A stretch of 64,000 nt of DNA from CAYOBW01 sp964402115 (GTDB taxonomy: Bacteria; Verrucomicrobiota; Kiritimatiellia; UBA8416; CAYOBW01). This document shows, piece after piece, positions 8,401-16,001 of this stretch. The notes under the pieces were generated by a model. That model made no database searches. It worked only from the letters and a program-made list of their open reading frames with translations, and was not told the origin of the DNA. The position numbers and the translations under genes are program-made. Each line of letters opens with the position of its first letter. The first letter of the stretch is position 1. The stretch spans positions 1 to 64,000 of the forward strand of contig CAYOBW010000001.1 of assembly GCA_964402115.1 (NCBI GenBank). Reading direction: 5' to 3'.

Positions 8401-9276
8401 ATGCAGACACGGATGACGCAGAAGACCTCTCGAACAGGCAGCAACCTGGCCCTGGCTGTCGCGCTCGCCGCGACGCTTGGCCTGCAAACCGCCCCGGCCG
8501 CTGAACTCACCCAGAAGGCGCGGGACGTGCTGGCCCGCAGCCAGAACGCGCTGATCACGGTCAGCGCGCTCAGCAAGCTGGACATGAGCGGTTCGGGTCT
8601 GCCGATCCAGATCGGCGGCCTGGGCGAGGCGCAGGAGAGCAGTTGCGGCGGGCTGGTGCTGGACGCCTCGGGCCTGACCGTGGTGTCGTACGCCGCCCTG
8701 AACCCGATGGAGATGATGGCCAACGCCATCAAGGTCAAGATGGGAGACGGCGGCGACGAGAACGCGATCAAAGGCAAGACCGAGCTCTCGCGCATCCAGA
8801 TGCGCCTCGCCGACGGCACCGAGATCCCGGCCCGGCTTGTGCTGAAGGACAAGGAGCTTGACCTGGCCTTCCTGGTGCCCGAGCCGAAGGAGGGCGAGAA
8901 GGTGCCGGCCCTCAGCTGTGTCAAACTGGCCGCCGCTGTCGCGGCGAAGGAACTCGACGATATCGTCGTCATTTCGCGCCACGGGAAGGATTTCGGCTGT
9001 CAGCCCATCGTGGAGGTCGGCCAGATCACGTCCGTCATCGCCAAGCCGCGCCCCATGTACGACCTGTCCGTGGGAGGCCGGCCCGGTGCGGCGGTGTTCC
9101 TGCCCGACGGGCAGGTGCTGGGCATTGTGGCGGCGGCGGGTGGCGGCGGGCAGGGTGGCATGCTCAGCATCGGGCGGATGGAGATGCTGGTGCTGCCGGC
9201 CGCCGAAGTCATGAAGCTCGCCGATCAGGCCCGCGCGGCCATCGCGAAGAAGCCGGCGGACGAAGAGAAGAAGTAG
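8401..9276 (+). CDS. Secreted HtrA-like pseudoprotease
   Basis: The start is the ATG at 8401 (MQTRMTQ); the 291-residue product has a signal peptide ending in APAAE. The body follows the trypsin/HtrA fold order but lacks catalysis. Where HtrA has TNHHV this protein has VVSYAALNP, the Asp segment survives (LKDKELDLAFLVP), and the GNSGGPL serine loop is replaced by SVGGRPGAAVFLPDGQVLGI. No PDZ domain is present. It ends the sigma-factor operon 85 nt after the protease gene. It is probably a regulatory or scaffolding relative of the active enzyme. Confidence 0.72.
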   Translation: MQTRMTQKTSRTGSNLALAVALAATLGLQTAPAAELTQKARDVLARSQNALITVSALSKLDMSGSGLPIQIGGLGEAQESSCGGLVLDASGLTVVSYAALNPMEMMANAIKVKMGDGGDENAIKGKTELSRIQMRLADGTEIPARLVLKDKELDLAFLVPEPKEGEKVPALSCVKLAAAVAAKELDDIVVISRHGKDFGCQPIVEVGQITSVIAKPRPMYDLSVGGRPGAAVFLPDGQVLGIVAAAGGGGQGGMLSIGRMEMLVLPAAEVMKLADQARAAIAKKPADEEKK

Positions 9277-9291
9277 GCCCGTGGTCAGCCA

Positions 9292-9326
9292 GCCTCGCGG
9301 GACGGCGCCTTGCCGGCCCGCGAGGC
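9292..9326. terminator. Hairpin between convergent genes
   Basis: A perfect 10-bp stem, GCCTCGCGGG (9292-9301) with CCCGCGAGGC (9317-9326), lies between the convergent pseudoprotease and fucosidase genes. There is no T-run on either side, so it is a weak or factor-dependent terminator candidate. Confidence 0.5.
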
Positions 9327-9333
9327 GGAAGCC

Positions 9334-11286
9334 TTACGGCTGCAGCACGACGCCGAGCTCGGCGACGGTGGCGTGGTTCTTCTCCACGGCGTGCTTCGCG
9401 ACGAACTTGAAGTAGCGGGCCTTGGCCGGCGCGAAGGGGATCGTCTGCTCGACGGGGTTGTTCCGGACATTGGCGAACTCGCCCTCGGCCGCGGGCTGCC
9501 AGGTCTGGCCGTCGCCGGAGACGAAGAAGGCGAACTGGTCCACCATGCCGTGGGCCGTGCGATCCTGGCGGGGCAGGTAGGTGAAGCCCGCGAGCGTGCA
9601 TGCCCGGCCCATGTCCACGACGAGTTCCTGAGGAAGCGCCTTCTCGCCGTCGGGGCCGTGCGTGTGCCAGAGCGTGCCGGGGTTGCCGTCAATGGCGTTG
9701 GCCGCTGCCCCGCCGTCCACGTTCTCGTAGGATGCCGAGACGATTTTCCAGCCGGCTTTCGCCGCCGCGCGGACGCGGCCTTCCGCGGTCGGCGCCCAGG
9801 GGGCGATGTCTGGCTCGAGGAAGAGGCCGAAATCGGAGAGCGCCGGGCAGACCGGGCTCTTGACGACGCGCACGCGCACCCGGTCCGTCGTGACGGCAGG
9901 CACGCGCCAGAGGCGCGAGAAGCCGATGGACTCGGCCTTGGCGATCTCCTTCCACGCGCCGTCCACCCATGCGTCCACGGCCGCGGCTTCCACGCGCTGG
10001 CCCAGCCGGATATCCTCGCGCAGCCGGATGAGGTTGAAGGTCTGCGCCTTGGAGAGCGTGAACACCACCTCCGGCGTGGTCGTTGTGTCATCGGTCACCC
10101 ACGCGCTCCAGCGGTCGTCGTCGAGCAGCTTCGCCGGGCCGTAGCGCCGCTCGCTCTGCTCCCGCACGTGGCTGGCGGTCACCTTGGCGTCCTGTGCGAG
10201 ATTGACGGCGAAGGTCCGGCGCAGGTGCTCGCCGAACTGCGCGATGCTGGCGACGTCGTTCTCGTGCAGGAGCCCGCGCCGGTCGGGCGGCGCGTTGAGC
10301 AGGAAGGTTGCGCCGCGGCCGACCGAGTTGAGATAGAGCTGCATGAGGTTCTGCGGGCTGCGCACCTTGTCGTTCTGCGCCGCGTGCCAGAACCAGCCGG
10401 GGCGAATCGAGACGTCCACCTCGGCGGGCAGCCAGAACTTGCCGTCGCGGTGGCCGTTCTCGCCCTCCTTGTGTTTGACGAAGCCCGGCATGGCCGCCTT
10501 GCCCGGTTCGGGGCTGTGCGGGGTGTAGGTGGCCCAGCAGGGGTCGCCGGCATAGCCGCTTTCGTTGCCGCACCAGCGGCAGTCGGGGCCGACGTCCGAG
10601 AAGCAGACCGCGCCGGGCTGCCACTTGCGGATCAGCGCCCAGGTGTTCTCCCAGTCGTAGTAGGTCGAGCGATCGATGCTGCGCGATCCGCCCGCGCCGC
10701 CGTAGTAGCCCGTGCCCCCGTTGGCCCCGTCCATCCACACCTCGAAGATGGGGCCGTACTGCGTCAACAGCTCCTCCCACTGCTTGCGGTACACCTGCGT
10801 CACGTACTCCGGGCGCCCGTAGTGCTCGTTGTTGCGGTCCCAGGGCGAGAGGTAGACGCCGAACTCGACGCCGGCCCGCTTGCAGGCGTCGGCAAACTCG
10901 CGCACGACATCGCCCTTGCCGTCGCGAAACGGACTGGCGGAAACATTGTGCTTCGTGGTCTGCGTGGGCCACAGGCAGAAGCCGTCATGGTGCTTGCACG
11001 TCAGGATGACGCCCTTGAAGCCGCCGGCTTTGAGGGCGCCGACGATCTGATTGGCGTCGAACGCCGTGGGGTTGAAGACGGCGGGCTGCTCGTCGCCGCC
11101 GCCCCACTCCTTGTCCGTGAAGGTGTCCACCGTGAAGTGGCAGAAGGCGTACATCTCGCGTTCGGCCATGCGGAGTTGCCCCGGCGTGGGCAGCGGCCCG
11201 AACGCCGCCGGCGGGGCAGCCATGGCAGCTCCGGCGGACAGCACGACGGCACCTGCGAGGACGTACGACGGATCGAGCATGCGCAT
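9334..11286 (-). CDS. Secreted alpha-L-fucosidase, GH29
   Basis: The start is taken at 11286 (MRMLDPSY), preceded by GGGAGAAG; a longer in-frame start at 11361 adds a low-quality tail. A signal peptide (about 1-23, ending AAMAAPPA) precedes the GH29 TIM barrel: KHHDGFCLWP (98-107), YLSPWDRN, and EVWMDGANGG, where Asp186 aligns with the fucosidase nucleophile. Residues about 370-650 hold two beta-sandwich modules, the second like an F5/8 type C (discoidin) domain. The 650-residue length is normal for GH29 enzymes with two accessory domains. It would release fucose from exported or environmental glycans such as sulfated polysaccharide or mucin. Confidence 0.9.
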   Translation of the reverse strand: MRMLDPSYVLAGAVVLSAGAAMAAPPAAFGPLPTPGQLRMAEREMYAFCHFTVDTFTDKEWGGGDEQPAVFNPTAFDANQIVGALKAGGFKGVILTCKHHDGFCLWPTQTTKHNVSASPFRDGKGDVVREFADACKRAGVEFGVYLSPWDRNNEHYGRPEYVTQVYRKQWEELLTQYGPIFEVWMDGANGGTGYYGGAGGSRSIDRSTYYDWENTWALIRKWQPGAVCFSDVGPDCRWCGNESGYAGDPCWATYTPHSPEPGKAAMPGFVKHKEGENGHRDGKFWLPAEVDVSIRPGWFWHAAQNDKVRSPQNLMQLYLNSVGRGATFLLNAPPDRRGLLHENDVASIAQFGEHLRRTFAVNLAQDAKVTASHVREQSERRYGPAKLLDDDRWSAWVTDDTTTTPEVVFTLSKAQTFNLIRLREDIRLGQRVEAAAVDAWVDGAWKEIAKAESIGFSRLWRVPAVTTDRVRVRVVKSPVCPALSDFGLFLEPDIAPWAPTAEGRVRAAAKAGWKIVSASYENVDGGAAANAIDGNPGTLWHTHGPDGEKALPQELVVDMGRACTLAGFTYLPRQDRTAHGMVDQFAFFVSGDGQTWQPAAEGEFANVRNNPVEQTIPFAPAKARYFKFVAKHAVEKNHATVAELGVVLQP

Positions 11287-11397
11287 GGGCTTCTCCCGCT
11301 GATCTGTAAACAGTGACCAGTGAACGGTAAACAGTGAACAGTTGGAAGATCTACATACCACGCCCCCGCCGGTGTCGGCAAATACAGAAACGCGCTG

Positions 11398-11426
11398 TTG
11401 ACACAGGCCGGGGCGGCTCCTATAGT
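11398..11426 (+). promoter_or_regulatory. Sigma-70 type promoter for rpsU
   Basis: TTGACA at 11398-11403, a 17-nt spacer and TATAGT at 11421-11426 form a near-consensus housekeeping promoter. Transcription would begin near 11433, leaving a leader of about 75 nt before the rpsU start. Confidence 0.8.
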
Positions 11427-11507
11427 GCTCAGCTTCATGTGATTAATGGGCCGTCAATGAGCGCGGATGCGCGGGCCCTGATCAGGAAGGGAGTGTGATC
11501 GTCTGCC

Positions 11508-11690
11508 GTGATTCAGGTCAAGGTTAAGAAGGGTGAAGCTGTCGAACGGGCTCTCAAGCGCTTGAAGAAGATCATGGACAAAGAGGGCATGATGAAGCAG
11601 TTGCGCGCCAACCGCTACTTCGAGAAGCCCTGCGAGAAGAAACGCAAGAAGTCCGCCCGTGCCAGGTCGCGTATGGCTTCCCGGACATAG
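11508..11690 (+). CDS. rpsU: 30S ribosomal protein S21
   Basis: The 60-residue basic protein has the S21 pattern: VKVKKGEAVERALKRLKK, then LRANRYFEKPCEKKRKK and a basic tail. Length and charge are normal for the family. The start is the GTG at 11508, with GGAAGGGAG upstream at a rather long distance. S21 helps position mRNA on the small subunit. The gene is monocistronic, framed by a strong promoter and a strong terminator. Confidence 0.95.
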   Translation: MIQVKVKKGEAVERALKRLKKIMDKEGMMKQLRANRYFEKPCEKKRKKSARARSRMASRT

Positions 11691-11750
11691 GCAAACGATC
11701 TCGCTTCGCCGCCCTTCCCGGGAGGGGCGTTTGGTGGCGGGAGTATCTGT

Positions 11751-11788
11751 GAAGCTCCCCGCGGTCAGGCCGGGGGAGCTTCTTTTTT
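11751..11788 (+). terminator. Rho-independent terminator after rpsU
   Basis: A perfect 10-bp stem (GAAGCTCCCC at 11751-11760, GGGGAGCTTC at 11773-11782) is followed by six T residues (11783-11788). It ends only 8 nt before the next start codon, so the downstream gene must use transcript that reads through or starts within this region. Confidence 0.9.
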
Positions 11789-11795
11789 ATTTATC

Positions 11796-12782
11796 ATGCC
11801 CTTTGCACTGTCCACACACTGGCACGCCTGGCGGCACTCGTGCGGCGAGGAGCTGGTCGAAGAGGCGCTGCAACTGGGTTTCACGCACCTGGAGCTGGGC
11901 TATGACCTGCGCGTGGACCTGGTCGAGGGCGTGCGCCGTCAGGTCGAGGCGCGGGCCGTGTCCATCAGCAGTGTGCACGGCCCCTGCCCTGTGCCCATGG
12001 GCGTCGCCTCCGGCCACCCCGAGATCGCCCTGCTGGCCAGCAAGAACCCCTCCGAGCGGGCGCGGGCCATCCACCTCTTCGCAACGACGGCGCAGTTCGC
12101 CGCGGAGCTGGGCGCGCGGTGCGTCGTGGCCCACGCCGGCCGCGTGGGTTTATGGTGGGGACCGCTGACGCCGAAGCTGATCGAGCTGGCGCGCGACGGC
12201 AAGCAGAATACGCTGCGCTACGAACGCCTCAAGCAGAAGCTGCTGCTGAAGCGCGATCGGGCGGTGGCGCCCCACCTGGCGTTCCTGCGGGAGGGGTTGC
12301 ACGAGCTGCTGCCGGAGCTTGAATCCTGCGGCGTGCGCCTGTGCCTGGAGAACCTGCCCTCCTGGGAGGCGGTCCCCACCGAGTGGGAGGCAGAACAGCT
12401 GCTGCGCGAACTGGGTTCGCCGTACGTGGGAAGCTGGTTCGACACCGGGCACGCGCAGATCCGCCAGAACCTCGGCTTCGTGGACTGGTTGCGCTGGCTG
12501 GCGCGGCTCCAGCCGTTCATCGGCGGCTTTCACCTGCACGACGCGCTGCCCCCGGACGGCGACCACCGGATGCCGCCGCAGGGCGGGATCAACTTTGCCG
12601 CCATGCGGCCGTACGTGTCGCCGGCGCTGCCGCTCGTGCTCGAGCCGATGCCCGGCACGCCGCCGGAAGAGGTGCGCGATGGACTGGCGTACCTGCGGCA
12701 GGTGTGGCAGCTGGACGACGCGGCGGCAGCCGGTGTCGCGGCCCCCGGCGACGTGGCGGCGGCCGCGGAAGGCGGGGGGTGA
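11796..12782 (+). CDS. Sugar phosphate isomerase/epimerase-like TIM-barrel protein
   Basis: The 328-residue protein belongs to the xylose-isomerase-like/AP-endonuclease-2 superfamily. Metal-site motifs appear in the expected order: VVAHAGR, LCLENLPSW (Glu), SWFDTGHAQ (Asp and His), GFHLHD (His) and LVLEPMPG (Glu). Members act as sugar isomerases, epimerases or inosose dehydratases; the substrate is not predictable here. A spacing of 4 nt to the epimerase gene, and overlap of that gene with the next, make a three-gene operon that suggests work on a sugar or nucleotide sugar destined for the envelope. Confidence 0.82.
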   Translation: MPFALSTHWHAWRHSCGEELVEEALQLGFTHLELGYDLRVDLVEGVRRQVEARAVSISSVHGPCPVPMGVASGHPEIALLASKNPSERARAIHLFATTAQFAAELGARCVVAHAGRVGLWWGPLTPKLIELARDGKQNTLRYERLKQKLLLKRDRAVAPHLAFLREGLHELLPELESCGVRLCLENLPSWEAVPTEWEAEQLLRELGSPYVGSWFDTGHAQIRQNLGFVDWLRWLARLQPFIGGFHLHDALPPDGDHRMPPQGGINFAAMRPYVSPALPLVLEPMPGTPPEEVRDGLAYLRQVWQLDDAAAAGVAAPGDVAAAAEGGG

Positions 12783-12786
12783 GGCC

Positions 12787-13719
12787 ATGCGTGTGCTCGT
12801 GACTGGCGCCGGTGGGTTCGCGGGACGCTACCTCGTGCGCGAGCTGCTGGCGCACGGCCACGCCGTGGTGGCCGCCGAACAGGCGGGCGCCCCCGCTGTT
12901 CCGGGTGCTGAACAGACCGTTCACGCCGATCTTCGCCACGCGGCGGAGATGGCGGCGGTGGTGCGCGACGCGCAGCCCGCAGGCTGCGTGCATCTCGGCG
13001 CCCTGGCCTTCGCGCCCGACGGTCAAGCCGATCCCGAGCGCATGCTGGCCGTCAACGTCGCGGGCACGCTCAACGTGCTCGACGCCTGCCGCCGCGAGGC
13101 GCCGCAGGCGCGGATCGTCGTCGTGTCCACCGCCCACATCTACGGATTCGGCCGCGGGGCCGATGTCGTGCTGGACGAGTCCGCGCCGCTGGCGCCGTTC
13201 GATGTCTACGGCGTGTCGAAAGCCGCCGCGGACATTGCCGCCCTCGGGCATGCGCAGCGGTACGGGCAGTCCGTCATGACCGTGCGCCCCGCCAATCACA
13301 CCGGGCCGGGGCAGCGCCCGCCCTACGTCGTGCCCGCCTTTCTGGGCCAGTTGCGCGCGATTGCCGCCGGCCGTCAACCGGCCGTGCTCGACGTCGGCAA
13401 CCTGGATTGCCGCCGGACCTTCCTGGACGTGCGCGACGTCGTGCGGGCGTATCGGCTGGTCCTGGAGTCGGGGGCCGCCGGCCAGAGCTACAACATCGGC
13501 GCCGACACCGCCCCGCTGCGGATCGGCGAGCTGCTGGAGGAAATGTGCGCGCTCACGGGGGTGCGGCCCGAGATTCGCGTGGACCCCGCGCGCTTCCGGC
13601 CCACCGACGCGACGCCGCGGCTCGATACCCGCAAGCTCGCGGCGGTCACCGGCTGGCGCCCCGCCCTGGCCCTGCACCAGACGCTGGCCGACATGTGGGC
13701 CAGGGGAGATGCGCCGTGA
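12787..13719 (+). CDS. NAD(P)-dependent nucleotide-sugar epimerase/dehydratase
   Basis: The ATG at 12787 begins MRVLVTGAGGFAG, placing the Rossmann GxxGxxG motif at the very N-terminus as expected; a longer in-frame ORF upstream is an artefact. The extended-SDR catalytic set is present: VVSTAHIYG and YGVSKAAAD (Tyr, Lys). The sequence resembles GDP-6-deoxy-4-keto-hexose reductases and GDP-mannose dehydratase relatives (VRPANHTGPGQ). The 310-residue length is standard. It is likely to make or modify a nucleotide sugar in the cytoplasm. Its stop overlaps the next start (GTGA at 13716). Confidence 0.85.
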   Translation: MRVLVTGAGGFAGRYLVRELLAHGHAVVAAEQAGAPAVPGAEQTVHADLRHAAEMAAVVRDAQPAGCVHLGALAFAPDGQADPERMLAVNVAGTLNVLDACRREAPQARIVVVSTAHIYGFGRGADVVLDESAPLAPFDVYGVSKAAADIAALGHAQRYGQSVMTVRPANHTGPGQRPPYVVPAFLGQLRAIAAGRQPAVLDVGNLDCRRTFLDVRDVVRAYRLVLESGAAGQSYNIGADTAPLRIGELLEEMCALTGVRPEIRVDPARFRPTDATPRLDTRKLAAVTGWRPALALHQTLADMWARGDAP

Positions 13720-14990
13720 AGAAGAAAATCCTGGCCATCGCACAGCTGGCGTTCGGGATCGCACTCGTGGTGTTTCTGCTGCGTGGCATTGACCGGAACT
13801 ACACGCAGGTGGAGTTCACCGTGGCGGATGCGACCGTGGCGGGCGGCGCCGTGTATGCCGCCGCCGGCGGCCTGGCGCCCGACACCTTCATCGTGCTCGA
13901 CGGCCCCCCTGTCGCCGGGCGGTTGCGCACGCTGCTGGCGCACAAGCTGAAGGCGCCGCTGCCGGCGAACGGGACGCTGACGCTGAAGAGCGGCGAGGGC
14001 CCCGCCACCCTGGCGTGGACAGCAGTCGCCACCGCGCCGCACGGCCTGAAGCTGCTTGGCGCGTCGTTTGCCGTCGCCGCCCGGCACGGCGGCTGGCTGG
14101 CTGCCGCGCTGGCGCTGTGCTTCGCCTGCCTGGCCTGCTGCACGCTGCGCTGGCGGGTGCTGCTGCAGGCGCAGGGCATGGAGGTGCCCTTCTGGAAGGC
14201 GCTGGCCCTCTATTTCATCGGCCACTATTTCAACGCCTTCATGCCCGGCTCGGTGGGCGGCGACCTGGTGAAGGCCTACTACGTGGCGCGCGAGGTGCAC
14301 CACCGCCGCACCGAGGCCGCCACGACTGTGTTCGTGGACCGCCTGATGGGCCTGCTGGCGCTCGTGCTCCTGTGCGCCGTGGTCATGGTCCTGCGCCTGC
14401 GCTTCTTCCTGGCCTATCCGGAAACGCGGGCGGCCCTGGTCTTCAACGCCGCCCTGCTGGTGGGCGCTGTCGGCGGGCTGTTCCTGGTCTTCCGCCGCAA
14501 CCTTTTCGAACACTGGGCGTTCTTCCGCCGGCTGGAGGAGCGCACGTCCCTGGGCCGCATCCTCGCCCGCGTGTACGGGGCCTGCCAGCAGTGCCTGGTC
14601 AACAGGCGGGTGCTGGCGCTGACCATGGTTTACTCGCTGGCGAACCACCTCATGCTCGTGCTGTGCGCCTGGGCGCTGGGCCACGCGCTGGAGATTCCCC
14701 TGCGGCTGAAGGCCTACATCACCGTCGTCCCGATCATCAACGCGATCGCGGCCATCCCCGCTACGCCGGGCGGCCTGGGCACGCGCGAGGTGGCGTCCAA
14801 GTTCCTGCTGGGCGTGGTGGGCGTGCCGGAAGTCAAGGCCGTGCCCCTCTCGCTCCTGCTCTACAGCACGCTGCTGGTCTGGAGCGTGGTGGGCGGCCTG
14901 GTCTACCTCGTCTACGCCAACCGCCGCGGCAAGGCGCCGGTCGCCGTCATCGCCGCGGAGACTGAGGCGGCGGAGGAGACCCCGGCCTGA
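13716..14990 (+). CDS. YbhN/AglD-type multi-span membrane protein (flippase-like)
   Basis: The 424-residue protein has one N-terminal helix (5-23), then an exported insert of about 85 residues, then about seven more spans. The family signature is GSVGGDLVKAYYVAR, followed by VFVDRLMGLLAL and ATPGGLGTREV. This is the lysylphosphatidylglycerol-synthase transmembrane region family (UPF0104), often linked to lipid or glycan transfer. The N-terminal insert is not typical. The start is GTG overlapping the epimerase stop. After its TGA the same frame continues open into a helicase relic. Confidence 0.85.
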   Translation: MKKKILAIAQLAFGIALVVFLLRGIDRNYTQVEFTVADATVAGGAVYAAAGGLAPDTFIVLDGPPVAGRLRTLLAHKLKAPLPANGTLTLKSGEGPATLAWTAVATAPHGLKLLGASFAVAARHGGWLAAALALCFACLACCTLRWRVLLQAQGMEVPFWKALALYFIGHYFNAFMPGSVGGDLVKAYYVAREVHHRRTEAATTVFVDRLMGLLALVLLCAVVMVLRLRFFLAYPETRAALVFNAALLVGAVGGLFLVFRRNLFEHWAFFRRLEERTSLGRILARVYGACQQCLVNRRVLALTMVYSLANHLMLVLCAWALGHALEIPLRLKAYITVVPIINAIAAIPATPGGLGTREVASKFLLGVVGVPEVKAVPLSLLLYSTLLVWSVVGGLVYLVYANRRGKAPVAVIAAETEAAEETPA

Positions 14991-15029
14991 GCGGCTGCTG
15001 CACCTGAGAGTCGCCGTCGCGACAAGCGG

Positions 15030-15206
15030 ATGGATGAGATCGCCCGGATCCGGGCCGAGGAACTGGTCGAGGCGCACCATCGGTTCTCCCGGCTGCTCAA
15101 GGAGCGGGTAAAGTACCAGGTGGTCGAGCCTGTGCTGCCCATGGACGTGCTGGGGGTGTATGTGATCCTGCCGGAGTCGGGCCAGAAGGAGGGAAGGCAA
15201 GGATGA
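15030..15206 (+). pseudogene. C-terminal relic of a SNF2-type helicase
   Basis: A 58-residue reading frame (MDEIARIRAEELVEAHHRF ... VLPMDVLGVYVILPE) resembles the extreme C-terminus of the large SNF2/helicase proteins of defence islands; the rest of that gene is gone. It is in frame with the membrane-protein gene upstream and open right after that gene's TGA, consistent with a deletion junction near 14991-15029. Its stop overlaps the next start (ATGA at 15203), the arrangement expected inside a former operon. Confidence 0.5.
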
Positions 15207-15780
15207 CGCACCATTTACCAATGCAGATCGAAACGCTCTTTGACGGCAAGGCCGTTGAATGGGAACGGCTGGAGTTCAAAGCCGGATGGAATCCACTCAG
15301 TGTTGTGCAGACCCTATGTGCATTTGCCAACGACTTCCACAACCTGGGCGGCGGGTACATCATTGTCGGTGTGGCGGAAAGGAACGGACAGCCCGTGCTG
15401 CCGCCCGTCGGGCTGAACGCCGAAGAGCTGGATGGCATTCAGAAGGAGATTCTGGCGCTGGGTCACAACGCCGTTCAGCCGATGTATATCCGAGGGCGAA
15501 GCAGCCAGAGGGGGGAACCCCGCAAGTCACCCCGCAAGTCACCCCGCAAGTTCTGGACGTATTGGCTGCGGCCGAAGGCCACGGCAAGGCCCGCGGTGAA
15601 CTCCAAGCAGTAGCCAACATCAAGGATCGGGAGCACTTTCGAAAGGCCTATGTTGAGCCTTTGCTGCAAGCCGGGTGGCTTGAGAGGACTGTCGCTGACA
15701 GGCCAAACAGCCGGCTACAGAAATACCGGCTGACCCCCAAGGGGCGAGCATGCCTGGAGGCTGGAAAGAAGACTCCATGA
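15203..15780 (+). pseudogene. Broken AlbA_2/ATPase wHTH regulator
   Basis: The N-terminal part (15203-about 15510) encodes an AlbA_2/Schlafen-type domain (EWERLEFKAGWN, NLGGGYIIVGV). The C-terminal part is in another frame (about 15510-15780) and encodes a winged helix ending DRPNSRLQKYRLTPKGRA. The ATPase middle is missing and the joint carries a frameshift, so it is a deletion derivative. Right at the joint lies a tandem repeat encoding VTPQVTPQVTPQV. The intact relative in this window (61007-62557) ends DKPNSRLQRYRLTAKGK and has the same type of hinge repeat, which shows what was lost. Confidence 0.75.
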
Positions 15781-15909
15781 ACTTCCCCGCCATACGGATC
15801 GAAGGGCAAATCCGGCGAGTTGCTCGACCGGCTGGACCAGCCGGATACCGTGGGCCAGCGGCCGGCGGACTTCGGGCTGCCGGCAGACCAGAAGGTGAAG
15901 GACGAGAGA
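15777..15909 (+). pseudogene. N-terminal relic of a defence-type DNA methyltransferase (tentative)
   Basis: A start overlapping the previous stop (ATGA at 15777) encodes MNFPAIRIEG. After a one-step frameshift near 15807 the text continues SGELLDRLDQPDTVGQRPADFGL and KVKDER. The string resembles the N-terminus of large Eco57I-like methyltransferases that neighbour SNF2 helicases. It then dissolves into non-coding sequence before the radical SAM gene. The match is from memory of family patterns, so confidence is limited. Nothing else is visible in 15910-16001. Confidence 0.4.
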
Positions 15910-16001
15910 GGGTTCGGAGCGGTTTGCCCGAGGCGCGGCCCCTGGGCCGGTCTGACCTGGGTGGTGAAACTGAAGTGCTGTGGGGCTGGAGGGGTGGAAG
16001 C

